Part shown: positions 28,369 to 36,181 of the stretch, one piece after another
Layout of the letters: each line of letters starts with the position of its first letter
Position numbering within the stretch: the first letter of the stretch is position 1
Source of the DNA: Pontibacter populi
GTDB taxonomy: Bacteria > Bacteroidota > Bacteroidia > Cytophagales > Hymenobacteraceae
Direction of reading: 5' to 3'
NCBI RefSeq assembly: GCF_019336435.1
Contig: NZ_JAHWXQ010000002.1
Coordinates: 806,001 to 870,000, forward strand
Length of the DNA stretch: 64,000 nt
Notes under the pieces: model-generated
What the model saw: the letters and a program-made list of their open reading frames with translations, nothing else
Told to the model about the DNA's origin: nothing
Database searches by the model: none
Made by a program: the position numbers and the translations under genes

Positions 28369-28881
28369 TTAGTTCTGCTGGTAAACTTTAAGCGATTGCT
28401 TCAGTTCTTTGCGCGCTATGTGAATCCTGTTTTTTACTGTCCCGATCGGGATCTGCAGTTTTTCAGCGATCTCGGTATACTTGTAGCCCACATAGTACAT
28501 CATAAAAGGGGTACGATGCTCTTCGTTAAGGCTGGCAATGGCTTTGTTAATATCGTTCATGACGAAAGTTGCTGTGCCTTTGTTCTGGGTGATGTAGTTT
28601 TCGTCAGTATTCAGGTACTGCAGGTACTCTGAGCTGTCGATGTTGCTGCTGCGCTTGGTTATTTTGTTATAGTTGTTGATGAACGTGTTACGCATGATGG
28701 TATAAAGCCAGGCCTTCAGGTTAGTTCCTGTTTTAAACTTCTCGCGGTTCATCAAAGCTTTCAGAACGGTTTCCTGTACCAGGTCTTTTGCATCGTCAGT
28801 ATCGCGGGTGAGGTTAAAAGCCACAGGCCGCAAAGACTGAGCAACTCGTTGTATTACGTTGCTAAATTCTATTGCTGTCAT
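28369..28881 (-). CDS. ECF-type RNA polymerase sigma factor
   Basis: The 170-residue sigma-70 family protein has region 2 (DAKDLVQETVLKAL, about 27-40, and LKAWLYTIMRNTFINNY, about 54-70) and region 4 (HRTPFMMYYVGYKYTEIAEKL with IPIGTVKNRI, about 121-153). It has no C-terminal extension and no anti-sigma gene beside it. It sits directly before crtI, so it may drive the carotenoid genes, as CarQ does in Myxococcus; that role is inference. A TATATTTG -7 element lies 35 nt upstream. Confidence 0.9.
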   Translation of the reverse strand: MTAIEFSNVIQRVAQSLRPVAFNLTRDTDDAKDLVQETVLKALMNREKFKTGTNLKAWLYTIMRNTFINNYNKITKRSSNIDSSEYLQYLNTDENYITQNKGTATFVMNDINKAIASLNEEHRTPFMMYYVGYKYTEIAEKLQIPIGTVKNRIHIARKELKQSLKVYQQN

Positions 28882-28915
28882 ACTTTTTGTTTATACTTTT
28901 ATCTAAAACTATAAA

Positions 28916-28923
28916 CAAATATA
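28916..28923 (-). promoter_or_regulatory. Putative -7 element TATATTTG for the ECF sigma gene
   Basis: The minus strand reads TATATTTG 35 nt before the start codon. No TTG is seen at the expected -33 distance. It gives the lower half of the crt cluster (sigma, crtI, crtB onward) a likely promoter of its own. Confidence 0.45.
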
Positions 28924-29040
28924 CGTAGCTTTCTGAAAATAAAAAGCATTTTGTTTAATTATTTTGTCAAAACGGTTAAACAAAGTTACAACTTCGGCTT
29001 TTTATCTAGTAATACTATTGAAATGAGGGGGTTAACGGAC

Positions 29041-29084
29041 AAAAAAAATATGCCTGCCTGTACTCTAAACGGTACGGGCAGGCA
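29041..29084 (-). terminator. Terminator after the CarH-like regulator gene
   Basis: The stem ATGCCTGCCTGTAC pairs with GTACGGGCAGGCAT, with a run of T on the minus strand after it (plus-strand A7 at 29041). It separates crtZ-regulator from sigma-crtI and supports two transcription units. Confidence 0.82.
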
Positions 29085-29108
29085 TTAGTGTATGTGGTAG
29101 GTATAAAT

Positions 29109-29984
29109 TTAGCGAAAGAGCTCTGTAAATTCGCGCATGCAGGCCAGTCGTTTCACATTACCAGGGAACACTAACTGCTCCTGCTGTACCAGTATACCAT
29201 AGATATAAATGGTAGCTTCCGGAAAGGCTTCGCTTAGTTTCTTCAGATAATTCTGCATCTGGTCGCGGTCCGGCGCTGAAGTAAGCACCGTACAGATATA
29301 TTTAGGCTTGGTAAGTGCATACGTCAATTCCAGATCACTAAACGGCAGGTTCTGCCCCATGTAGATCACCGGGAAATTATGCGACCTTACCACATAGTTC
29401 ATGTATAGTAACGCCAACTCGTGCAGTTCGCCCTCGGGCAAATATAAAAGGTAAGATGGTGTATCGGGCTTCCTTCGTACTACCTGCCCATCAATGGCAA
29501 CTATAAGTTTCTGGCGGATCAGGTTGCTTACAAAGTGCTCGTGTGCCGGCGTTATGTTACCGGTTTGCCAGAGTATCCCGATCTTATGCAGGAAGGGATA
29601 GACCAGGCGATTCATCGCTTCGGCAAAGCCCAGCTGTAAGGCTACAGTGGAGATGGCCTTATCAAACGCTTCCTCGTCCAGGTCCAGCATAGCCGACATC
29701 ATGTTGTTGATGTGCTGCGAGCACTCCCCGGGAATCTCGCAAAGCTGCTGCACCTTCTGAATTACCTGATCGGGCTGCATCTGGGCTATTTTTGAGATCT
29801 TATAGCCTTTCTCGTTCAGCAACGATACATTCAGGAGTGTTTTCAGATCCTTGTCATCGTAATATCTGATGTTTGTTTCCGTACGTTTGGGGCACAGGAT
29901 ATTATACCGCTGCTCCCAAATCCGGATGGTATGGGCTTTGATGCCCGAAAGATGTTCCAGTTCTTTAATGGTGTACTGCGCCAC
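29109..29984 (-). CDS. MerR-family regulator with B12-binding domain (CarH/LitR-like)
   Basis: This is a probable light-responsive, adenosylcobalamin-dependent regulator. The 291-residue protein has an N-terminal MerR helix-turn-helix (YTIKELEHLSGIKAHTIRIW, 4-23). A helical linker domain carries the W-x9-EH motif (W139 to E149-H150), and a C-terminal Rossmann B12 domain carries the E-x-H motif (E186-H188, lower ligand). These are the signatures of CarH. The residue after the Trp is Gln140, where Thermus CarH has the upper-ligand His, so the dark-to-light ligand switch may differ. It overlaps crtZ by 20 bp. Confidence 0.87.
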   Translation of the reverse strand: MAQYTIKELEHLSGIKAHTIRIWEQRYNILCPKRTETNIRYYDDKDLKTLLNVSLLNEKGYKISKIAQMQPDQVIQKVQQLCEIPGECSQHINNMMSAMLDLDEEAFDKAISTVALQLGFAEAMNRLVYPFLHKIGILWQTGNITPAHEHFVSNLIRQKLIVAIDGQVVRRKPDTPSYLLYLPEGELHELALLYMNYVVRSHNFPVIYMGQNLPFSDLELTYALTKPKYICTVLTSAPDRDQMQNYLKKLSEAFPEATIYIYGILVQQEQLVFPGNVKRLACMREFTELFR

Positions 29985-30456
29985 GTTTATCCTTTTTATT
30001 TACTACTTCACTTGCTGCCTTAAAATACCTCGGCGACACCCACAACATTCCAAACGACTCTGAGCCATCTTTCCCGGATGATTTATGATGTACCCTGTGC
30101 GCCATGTTTAATGCTTTAAAATAAACATTAGACGTACGACCAAACGCTTTTATACGCCTGTGAATAAATACATCATGAATCAGAAAGTAAGCAACCCCAT
30201 ATAAGGTAATGCCCGCTCCTATCCAGAACCTGTAGTCCAGCGGCTCGCTGCCAAAAATAAAGAACAGCATAGCCAGTGTGCCATACCAGGCAAAAAACAG
30301 GTCGTTTAGCTCAAATGCATGATTGTGCCGGGTGTGGTGCGACTTGTGCAGGAACCATAAAAAACCATGTAGTACATATTTGTGCATGACCCAGGCCACG
30401 ACTTCCATAACTACAAAGGTTAAGAGCATGATTCCGATTCCTGTCAGCATACCCAA
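29965..30456 (-). CDS. crtZ: Beta-carotene hydroxylase
   Basis: CrtZ is a di-iron membrane hydroxylase that adds 3/3'-OH groups to beta rings, giving zeaxanthin, or astaxanthin together with CrtW. The 163-residue protein has the histidine clusters HKYVLH (25-30), HKSHHTRHNH (37-46), HDVFIHRR and HRVHHKSSGKD, in the order and size typical of CrtZ. It overlaps the CarH-like gene by 20 bp, so regulator and hydroxylase are translationally linked. Confidence 0.93.
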   Translation of the reverse strand: MGMLTGIGIMLLTFVVMEVVAWVMHKYVLHGFLWFLHKSHHTRHNHAFELNDLFFAWYGTLAMLFFIFGSEPLDYRFWIGAGITLYGVAYFLIHDVFIHRRIKAFGRTSNVYFKALNMAHRVHHKSSGKDGSESFGMLWVSPRYFKAASEVVNKKDKRGAVHH

Positions 30457-30499
30457 GAAACAGCAAGTTTAAGAAATAGTTTTAAAAGTTAAACAGATT

Positions 30500-31309
30500 T
30501 TACCAATTGATAGGCTCTTTGTTGAGGAAAGCGGCAATACCGCGCTGGCAATCTTCGGAGCTTCTTGCCACTGCATTCATCTCGACCGCATATTGCAAAC
30601 CACCTTCCAGGCTCATTTCCTGCACGCGCGCAATCATCTCCTTAGTTACTTCCATAGATTGCTTGGAATTCTCTACGCATAGTTTCTGTGCGAACGCAAA
30701 CACACGTTGCTCCAGTTCTTCAGCAGGTACCACATAGTTTACCAAACCATATTGCTCCGCTTCAGCAGCTGAAATCAAATCTCCGGTAAGTAATAATTGC
30801 TTGGCCCTGGACTCTCCTATTTTGCGTAACAGAAATACTTTAACGATGGCAGGTATAAAGCCGATTTTTACCTCGGTGTAGCCAAACTTCGCTTCCGGTA
30901 CTGCAAACCCGAAATCGCAGATCGCAGCCAGCCCGCATCCACCAGCAATAGCATGCCCGTGTATCTGGGCAATTACTACTTTCTTTAAGGTATAGATCAG
31001 CCTGAAAAGCTCCATTAAGTGTGTAGAGTCGGCCAGGTTTTCGTGGTAGTCGTTGTCCTGCAGTTTCTGAATGTATTCTAAATCAGCGCCCGCGCAAAAC
31101 ACTTTACCTTCTGCGCGAAGCACTACAACTTTACAGGCTTCATCTTCTTCGGCATAGGCAAAAGCCTGCTTTAGTTCCGACACTACTTCGTAGTTCAGGG
31201 CATTTCTTTTTTCTGCTCTTGCCAGGGTGACATAACCTACTCTATCATGAACTTCATAATGCACAAAGTCCATTTTCAGTTTTTCAGCAGATGTGGCAGT
31301 ATCATTCAT
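30500..31309 (-). CDS. Enoyl-CoA hydratase/isomerase family protein (methylglutaconyl-CoA hydratase-like)
   Basis: This is a crotonase-fold enzyme. The frame is open up to 31435, but the start is placed at the ATG 31307-31309 (MNDTATSAEK), because the crotonase domain begins at FVHYEVHDRVGYVTL and a TATATTTG promoter element sits at 31351. This gives 269 residues. The oxyanion-hole motif CAGADL is present. The first catalytic Glu of hydratases (GGGxE) is absent, with AGGCGLAAICD instead, while the second Glu is present in TEVKIGFIPA. That pattern is closest to LiuC-type methylglutaconyl-CoA hydratases. Proximity to the paa genes also allows a PaaF/G-like role. Confidence 0.8.
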   Translation of the reverse strand: MNDTATSAEKLKMDFVHYEVHDRVGYVTLARAEKRNALNYEVVSELKQAFAYAEEDEACKVVVLRAEGKVFCAGADLEYIQKLQDNDYHENLADSTHLMELFRLIYTLKKVVIAQIHGHAIAGGCGLAAICDFGFAVPEAKFGYTEVKIGFIPAIVKVFLLRKIGESRAKQLLLTGDLISAAEAEQYGLVNYVVPAEELEQRVFAFAQKLCVENSKQSMEVTKEMIARVQEMSLEGGLQYAVEMNAVARSSEDCQRGIAAFLNKEPINW

Positions 31310-31350
31310 ATAACTACTATTTATAGTTTGATTGGGTAAGGGTTGGAATT

Positions 31351-31358
31351 CAAATATA
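31351..31358 (-). promoter_or_regulatory. Putative -7 element TATATTTG for the enoyl-CoA hydratase gene
   Basis: The minus strand reads TATATTTG 42 nt before the ATG at 31309, matching TAnnTTTG. The -33 position is not conserved. Confidence 0.45.
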
Positions 31359-31435
31359 CGTAAGACTTGATGTAATGCTCGGGAGATTATGAAGAAAGTC
31401 ATGAAGCATTGTGGTGCTATTCTTCTAAATATCAT

Positions 31436-32335
31436 TTCGACCTTTAGTATTGGGGATTAATGTCATTCTTATTTTCTCATTATGAGTATTTGATCGAGAC
31501 GCGAGTAGAAAAGAGCCTTTGCAGTTGTGAGAAATCTTATACAACTATAATTTCTCTTTTGTCAGTCTCTCTTATGTCATTCCGAGTGTAGCGAGAAATC
31601 TATCTCAGCTTCATCTCAGCTTCTAGTTCGATTCATTACTATCCGAACCTAGCCTTCCTTTCATAGCTTTCTTTAATCCTGGGAACTCTACTTGCCTATC
31701 GTTTCAATTCAGCCTTGGTGCCCTCACGGCCGGGAGGCCCCGTCTTTGGGCATCGCGCGGTGTACATTTCCTTTTCTCGTACCTCGAAATGCCTGCGGCA
31801 CCAGAAATCTACAAGGCGCTCAACCCAAAGACTGAAACATTTCTCATATTACTATTAAACTATAGTTTGAACTTGCTCGCTTCGAGATTTATCGTGGTGA
31901 TAATTTTCGAAGGGACAGGTAAACCTGCCCTGCTCGTGGGCATAGACTATAAAACTATATTTCGAAAATTGGTATAGGCAGCAATTGTCCCCTTGAGGGG
32001 ACTATAGGGGTGTTAAAGCGGCAACTATAAAATGATAGCCACTAACTATAGCAAAGCCGAAATTCCCCTCTCGGGAGGGGCAGGGGTGGGTTAAAACCGT
32101 AACTACAGAACTATCTGATGAACCATAGCAAAGGTCTTACCGACCCTCTACCAAGATCCTTTCAGGATGACAGACGCAGAAGTAGCAGAAAAAACTCCCC
32201 GCCTTAGATAAGGAGGGGATAAAGGGGTGGTTGGACCACCTTAACTATGAACTATAACCGACAACTCGCTCCAATCCATCAATCCCCTAGATACCATTTT
32301 AAACCAAAACCCTCACCTATAAAACCTCGTTATAA
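31436..32335. repeat. Gene-free stretch with several short interspersed repeats
   Basis: No credible gene is found; the longest frame has 62 codons and no family features. It holds three related GC-rich units of the form CCCCT..AGGGG..GGGGTG at about 31991-32014, 32064-32090 and 32190-32232. It also has a GTCATTCCGAGTGTAGCGAG unit at 31576, a CCTTTCAGGATGACAG unit near 32158 and a GC-rich CACGGCCGGGAGGCC palindromic block near 31723. Several AACTATA copies are present (31545, 31858, 31954, 32023, 32044, 32253). Such blocks are typical intergenic repeats of Cytophagales genomes. Confidence 0.55.
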
Positions 32336-32337
32336 AA

Positions 32338-32369
32338 TTTGCTAACGAACGTTAGGTTGTTTACATTTG
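32338..32369 (+). promoter_or_regulatory. Promoter of the paa operon
   Basis: TTTG (32338-32341) is followed after 20 nt by TACATTTG (32362-32369), a full consensus match. The transcription start would fall near 32376, only a few nt before the TetR ATG at 32380, so the mRNA is nearly leaderless. Confidence 0.7.
32342..32355 (+). promoter_or_regulatory. PaaR-type operator CTAACGAACGTTAG
   Basis: The 14-bp palindrome CTAACG-AA-CGTTAG lies between the -33 and -7 elements. It matches CNAACGNNCGTTNG, the site I recall for the TetR-family PaaR of Thermus thermophilus, which represses phenylacetate genes and is released by phenylacetyl-CoA. Its position predicts repression of the operon by its own first gene. 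Confidence 0.7.
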
Positions 32370-32379
32370 TTAGTTATAT

Positions 32380-32958
32380 ATGGAAGTAATTTTGAGCAGG
32401 AAAGAACAAATAGAACAAACAGCTACAGCACTCTTTAAAAACAGGGGGTTTTCGGCTACGTCTATGCGCGACCTGGCAAACCAGCTGGGTATCGAAGCTG
32501 CCAGTATTTACTCTCATATCAAGTCTAAAGAAGAGATTCTGCAGCGTGTTTGCTTCCGGATGGCAAATGAGTTTTTCGAAGCTATTGACCAGGCTGATGT
32601 ACGCAATGCTTCTGCTTCTGAAAGATTGCAAGCAGCCATTATAGCGCATGTAAAAGTGCTGACCAAAAACACGGAAGCATCGGCAGTATTCCTGCACGAG
32701 TGGCGCCACTTAAGCGAACCGCACCATGCTGAATTCTTAGCATTGCGTAACCGCTACGAAGTACACTTTAGAGAAATAATTCGCGAAGGTATTAAAGCCG
32801 GCGAGTTTAAAGTGCCTGATGAGAAATTTGCTGTCTTAACTATACTTTCGGCCCTGAACTGGATACATACCTGGTATAAGCCCGAAGGGAAAATGAACGC
32901 TGAAGAAATTGCCACTAACCTGGCAACTATGCTACTTAACGGACTTAAACAAACTTAA
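32380..32958 (+). CDS. TetR/AcrR family repressor of the phenylacetate genes (PaaR-like)
   Basis: The 192-residue TetR regulator has an N-terminal helix-turn-helix (about 24-48, TSMRDLANQLGIEAASIYSHIKS) and a helical ligand domain. It is first in the paa operon, and a perfect PaaR-type palindrome overlaps its promoter. It probably senses phenylacetyl-CoA and autoregulates the operon. Ligand and target are inferred from context and operator, not from ligand-site residues. Confidence 0.85.
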   Translation: MEVILSRKEQIEQTATALFKNRGFSATSMRDLANQLGIEAASIYSHIKSKEEILQRVCFRMANEFFEAIDQADVRNASASERLQAAIIAHVKVLTKNTEASAVFLHEWRHLSEPHHAEFLALRNRYEVHFREIIREGIKAGEFKVPDEKFAVLTILSALNWIHTWYKPEGKMNAEEIATNLATMLLNGLKQT

Positions 32959-32985
32959 TACGCGCCAAATACAAACTAACTAATC

Positions 32986-33010
32986 GCCGGACCGCCACCT
33001 ACGGTCCGGC
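32986..33010 (+). other. Intercistronic hairpin between the TetR gene and paaA
   Basis: The perfect 9-bp GC-rich stem GCCGGACCG pairs with CGGTCCGGC around a 7-nt loop. No T-run follows, so it is more likely an mRNA processing or stabilising element, or a weak attenuator, than a full terminator. Confidence 0.6.
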
Positions 33011-33041
33011 ACCTTTACTGAACCTTTAAACTATAAATATT

Positions 33042-34028
33042 ATGTACGGAGGAGGAAACGTTTTTGAAGCGACTAAATTCGATGATGTGCAGGTCGAAGA
33101 TCCTGCAAAATTAGAAGAATTTGAAGCACGCATTGCCCGCGGCGAAAAGATTGAACCAACCGATTGGATGCCCGAACTATACCGCAAGCAGCTGATCCGC
33201 ATGATCGAGCAGCACGCGCACTCGGAGATCATTGGCGCATTGCCTGAAGGCACCTGGATCACTCGTGCTCCGGGCTTCCGTCGTAAAATGGCGCAGATGG
33301 CTAAAGTGCAGGACGAAGTAGGCCACGCACAGTTGTTATACTCTGCCGCTGAAACACTCGGCAAGTCACGCGAGCAAATGCTGACTGACCTGATCAGCGG
33401 AAAATCAAAATACTCTAACGTATTTAACTACCCTGCTTTTACCTGGGCAGACTCTAATATTATTTCCTGGCTAATTGATGCGGGTGCTATAGTTAACCAA
33501 ATGGCAAATGCCAAAGGTTCTTACGGTCCTTATTCAAGAGCTTTGGAGCGTATCTGTGCTGAAGAAGCTTTCCACCTGAAGTATGGCCACGATGCTGTAG
33601 TACATATGGCAACCGGTTCACCAAAGCAGCGCGAGATGATTCAGGCTGCGCTTAACCGCTGGTGGCCACCGATCATGACGTTCTTCGGTCCGTCTGATAA
33701 AATGAGCACGCACACCGAAACGCTGATGCGCTGGAAAGTGAAGATGGCGTCGAATGACGAGTGCCGTCAGCAGTTCTTGGATATGTATGTGCCAAAGATC
33801 TGGGAACTTGGTTTAACTGTTCCGGATCCGAAACTGAAAAAGAACATGGAAACCGGCCAGTGGGAATTCACCGAACCGGATTGGGATGAGTTTAAGCGCG
33901 TGATCAATGGTGATGGCCCCTGCAACGCGGAGCGCCTTGCCGTTCGCCGTACCGCCGAAGAGCGCGGTGCATGGGTACGCAGAGCCCTGCTTAACCCGAA
34001 AGCAAAATACGTTCGTCCATTGGCATAG
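33042..34028 (+). CDS. paaA: 1,2-phenylacetyl-CoA epoxidase, catalytic subunit PaaA
   Basis: PaaA is the di-iron oxygenase subunit that forms the ring-1,2-epoxide of phenylacetyl-CoA in aerobic phenylacetate breakdown. The 328-residue protein has the paired metal motifs DEVGH (91-95) and EEAFH (174-178) of the ferritin-like fold and the conserved C-terminal [15 protein letters not shown] segment. It precedes paaB, from which a hairpin-forming 105-nt spacer separates it. Confidence 0.96.
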   Translation: MYGGGNVFEATKFDDVQVEDPAKLEEFEARIARGEKIEPTDWMPELYRKQLIRMIEQHAHSEIIGALPEGTWITRAPGFRRKMAQMAKVQDEVGHAQLLYSAAETLGKSREQMLTDLISGKSKYSNVFNYPAFTWADSNIISWLIDAGAIVNQMANAKGSYGPYSRALERICAEEAFHLKYGHDAVVHMATGSPKQREMIQAALNRWWPPIMTFFGPSDKMSTHTETLMRWKVKMASNDECRQQFLDMYVPKIWELGLTVPDPKLKKNMETGQWEFTEPDWDEFKRVINGDGPCNAERLAVRRTAEERGAWVRRALLNPKAKYVRPLA

Positions 34029-34037
34029 CCAATGCAT

Positions 34038-34127
34038 ATTAGAAATTATGAATTAGAAATTGATCTGGATTGCCAAACTATAGTTTGAAACACCCATTTC
34101 TAATTTCTAATTTTTAATTCATAATTA
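34038..34127. repeat. AT-rich inverted repeat between paaA and paaB
   Basis: The left arm ATTAGAAATTATGAATTAGA (34038 onward) pairs with the right arm ATTTCTAATTTCTAATTTTT plus ATTCATAATT (to 34127). The loop carries a perfect AACTATAGTT (34076-34085). It has the same building blocks as the sdhA|sdhB and iscS|iscU repeats. Confidence 0.78.
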
Positions 34128-34133
34128 AAGACT

Positions 34134-34772
34134 ATGAGCTTAAAGTCACTTGACCCAAGAGTAACGAGATTGAACCTGCCGGAAGGTGAAGTTCCTGCTA
34201 TGGAGCCGAAACCGGAGCTGGATCAGTTTGAAACATATGAAGCCTTCCATCAGAAAAAGGAAGGTACTGCTTATACTTATGTTGGCCCCGTTCATGCGCC
34301 TAACGAAGACGTGGCATTCCTGTTTGCGAAAGAGCAGTATAGCCGCCGTTTTGCCTGCACAGGCCTTTGGATTGCGCGCACCGAGAACATTCAGGTAACC
34401 CCTTATGGGAATGATAACGAGAATGTGTACGACACTATTCAGTTCGACGAGCCAACTCAGCGCAGCGAACAACCCGAGCCTTACGAGATCTTCCACCTGA
34501 AGAAGCGCGGCAAAGCGCATACGCATGCCGGACGTGTGATGGCAACATCTTACCCGGAAGCATTAGCTGAAGCAAAAAGCGCTTTCGGTGAGAAAGGTCC
34601 GATTGTGAACGTGTGGGTAGTAAAATCGAAAGATGTGCTGCAGTCTGCGGAAGAAGACAAGGATATGTGGACTACCATTCCGGAGAAGAAATACCGCGAA
34701 GCCATTGCCTACAAAGTAATGGACAAGATCACGAAGTATAAAGAAGAGAACAAACCTACAACTGCGCAATAA
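34134..34772 (+). CDS. paaB: 1,2-phenylacetyl-CoA epoxidase subunit PaaB, tandem-duplicated
   Basis: PaaB is a small structural subunit that bridges PaaAC units in the epoxidase complex. The usual length is about 95 residues; this protein has 212 and shows two PaaB-like halves: FETYEAFHQKKEGTAYTYVG (32-51) and PEPYEIFHLKKRGKAHTHAG (114-133). Each is followed by a similar region ending in GLWIARTEN or NVWVVKSKD. A charged C-terminal tail follows. Its stop overlaps the paaC start (TAATG). One chain may replace a PaaB dimer. Confidence 0.9.
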   Translation: MSLKSLDPRVTRLNLPEGEVPAMEPKPELDQFETYEAFHQKKEGTAYTYVGPVHAPNEDVAFLFAKEQYSRRFACTGLWIARTENIQVTPYGNDNENVYDTIQFDEPTQRSEQPEPYEIFHLKKRGKAHTHAGRVMATSYPEALAEAKSAFGEKGPIVNVWVVKSKDVLQSAEEDKDMWTTIPEKKYREAIAYKVMDKITKYKEENKPTTAQ

Positions 34773-35527
34773 TGAACGAGCTAGCGATAAAAGACCTGTT
34801 ATACAAACTGGCAGACGACCAGCTTATACTTGGCCACCGCAACTCTGAGTGGACTGGCTTTGGCCCAATACTGGAAGAGGATATTGCTTTCTCGTCGATG
34901 GCTCAGGATAAGATCGGCCATAGTCTGGCATTTTACACCTTGCTGCAGGAACTTGGCGAAGCGGATCCGGATACAGTTGCTTTTACCCGAAATGCCAACC
35001 AGTTTCATAATAGCCAGTTGGTTGAATTGCCAAACGGTGAATACGATTTCAGTCTGATCCGCCACTTTTTGTATGACAACGCTGAGATCATCCGTTTTGA
35101 GATGCTTTCGCAATCAAGCTACGAGCCTATTGCCAAGGTTGCTACCAAACTGAAAGGCGAAGTAAAGTACCACGTGCTGCACGCTAATACCTGGATCAAA
35201 AACCTGGGTTCCTCTACCGAAGAAGCTATCCTTCGTTTACAATCTTCTTTGAATGAAGCATTGCCTTATGCCTTAGCAATGTTCGAGAACTCGAAGTATG
35301 AGCAGGAGTTGATCGATGCTGGTGTGTATGCTGGCGAGGAAGCTGTGAAAACTGAGTGGTTGAAGCGTATTCAGGCTGTAATAGATAAAACTGACCTGAA
35401 ACTTCCTGACCTGGCAACTATAGAACCTAAGTTTGGTGGACGTTATGGAGAGCATACAGAGCACTTGCAACCGCTGCTGGACGAGATGGCCGAAGTATTT
35501 AAGATAGACCCAACTGCTGAATGGTAA
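34772..35527 (+). CDS. paaC: 1,2-phenylacetyl-CoA epoxidase subunit PaaC
   Basis: PaaC is the ferritin-fold partner of PaaA that has lost the metal site and acts as a structural subunit. The 251-residue protein has the typical PaaC pattern (LADDQLILGHRNSEWTGFGP near the N-terminus, then SSMAQDKIGHS, and the HVLHANTWIKNLG helix). Translation is coupled to paaB by a 1-bp overlap. A 102-nt spacer with another inverted repeat separates it from paaD. Confidence 0.95.
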   Translation: MNELAIKDLLYKLADDQLILGHRNSEWTGFGPILEEDIAFSSMAQDKIGHSLAFYTLLQELGEADPDTVAFTRNANQFHNSQLVELPNGEYDFSLIRHFLYDNAEIIRFEMLSQSSYEPIAKVATKLKGEVKYHVLHANTWIKNLGSSTEEAILRLQSSLNEALPYALAMFENSKYEQELIDAGVYAGEEAVKTEWLKRIQAVIDKTDLKLPDLATIEPKFGGRYGEHTEHLQPLLDEMAEVFKIDPTAEW

Positions 35528-35625
35528 TTTTTTTGACAAAGGATTTTTTGACAAAAGATAAATGACCCTATTCATAATTAATATACCTCTTTTGTCCTTT
35601 GTCAAATAGTCTTTCGTCATCACAA
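35528..35625. repeat. Inverted repeat between paaC and paaD
   Basis: The left arm TTTGACAAAGGATTTTTTGA plus CAAAAGATA pairs imperfectly with the right arm TCTTTTGTCCTTTGTCAAAT plus AGTCTTTCGTCA. The sequence differs from the AATTAGAAAT family, but it occupies the same kind of intra-operon place. The apical part again contains ATTCATAATTAATAT. Confidence 0.7.
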
Positions 35626-35629
35626 AAAC

Positions 35630-36115
35630 ATGAGCTTAACTAAGGAAAACATATTAACCCTGCTGGAGGAAGTAAAAGACCCTGAGATACCGGTGTTGTC
35701 GCTGGTGGATCTTGGTGTGATTACGGGTGTAGAAGTTTCTGGAGATGACCACGTAACGGTGAACATGACGCCTACTTTTGCCGGTTGCCCTGCCATGGAC
35801 TACATGAAGAAAGATGTGGAACGTACGCTGGAGAAACATGGTATCAGCAACTATATGGTTAACATGACCTTCGATAGTCCCTGGGACAGTAACAAACTAA
35901 GTGAGAAAGGCCGTCAGCATTTGAAAGAGTTTGGCCTGGCACCGCCACCAAAGTATGACCTGATACTTGATCTCGATATTCTGGAACATGTAAAGTGTCC
36001 GTACTGCGATAGCGATAACACAGATATGAGAACACCATTCGGCCCGACACTTTGCCGCTCGATGCACTACTGCAACAACTGTAAACAGATGTTTGAGCAG
36101 TTTAAACCGCTTTAA
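35630..36115 (+). CDS. paaD: Phenylacetate-CoA oxygenase maturation protein PaaD
   Basis: PaaD is needed for an active epoxidase, probably through iron-sulfur assembly on the reductase. The 161-residue protein has an N-terminal MIP18/DUF59 domain with Cys53 (TFAGCPAMDYM). The C-terminal zinc-ribbon-like region has C123/C126 (CPYC), C142 and C148/C151 (CNNC), as in PaaD. It is the last gene of the operon; the reductase PaaE is not next but at 38903 on the other strand. Confidence 0.93.
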   Translation: MSLTKENILTLLEEVKDPEIPVLSLVDLGVITGVEVSGDDHVTVNMTPTFAGCPAMDYMKKDVERTLEKHGISNYMVNMTFDSPWDSNKLSEKGRQHLKEFGLAPPPKYDLILDLDILEHVKCPYCDSDNTDMRTPFGPTLCRSMHYCNNCKQMFEQFKPL

Positions 36116-36127
36116 GCAAATTAATGT

Positions 36128-36170
36128 AAAACAGAAAAGCCAGCTATAGTTTAGCTGGCTTTTCTGTTTT
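36128..36170. terminator. Bidirectional terminator after paaD
   Basis: The stem AAAACAGAAAAGCCAGCT pairs with AGCTGGCTTTTCTGTTTT. The loop is ATAGTTT, part of the iterated palindrome. It serves paaD and the convergent lipoprotein gene. Confidence 0.85.
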
Positions 36171-36181
36171 AAAGGTGCAGG

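Noticed and set aside
29041..29084. Possible cobalamin riboswitch near the B12-binding regulator
   Set aside because: The structure is a simple hairpin with a T-run downstream of the gene; no B12-box-like sequence was seen.
31789..31977. 62-codon plus-strand frame in the repeat-rich region
   Set aside because: It lies across degenerate repeats and AACTATA copies, has no start signals and no neighbours on its strand.
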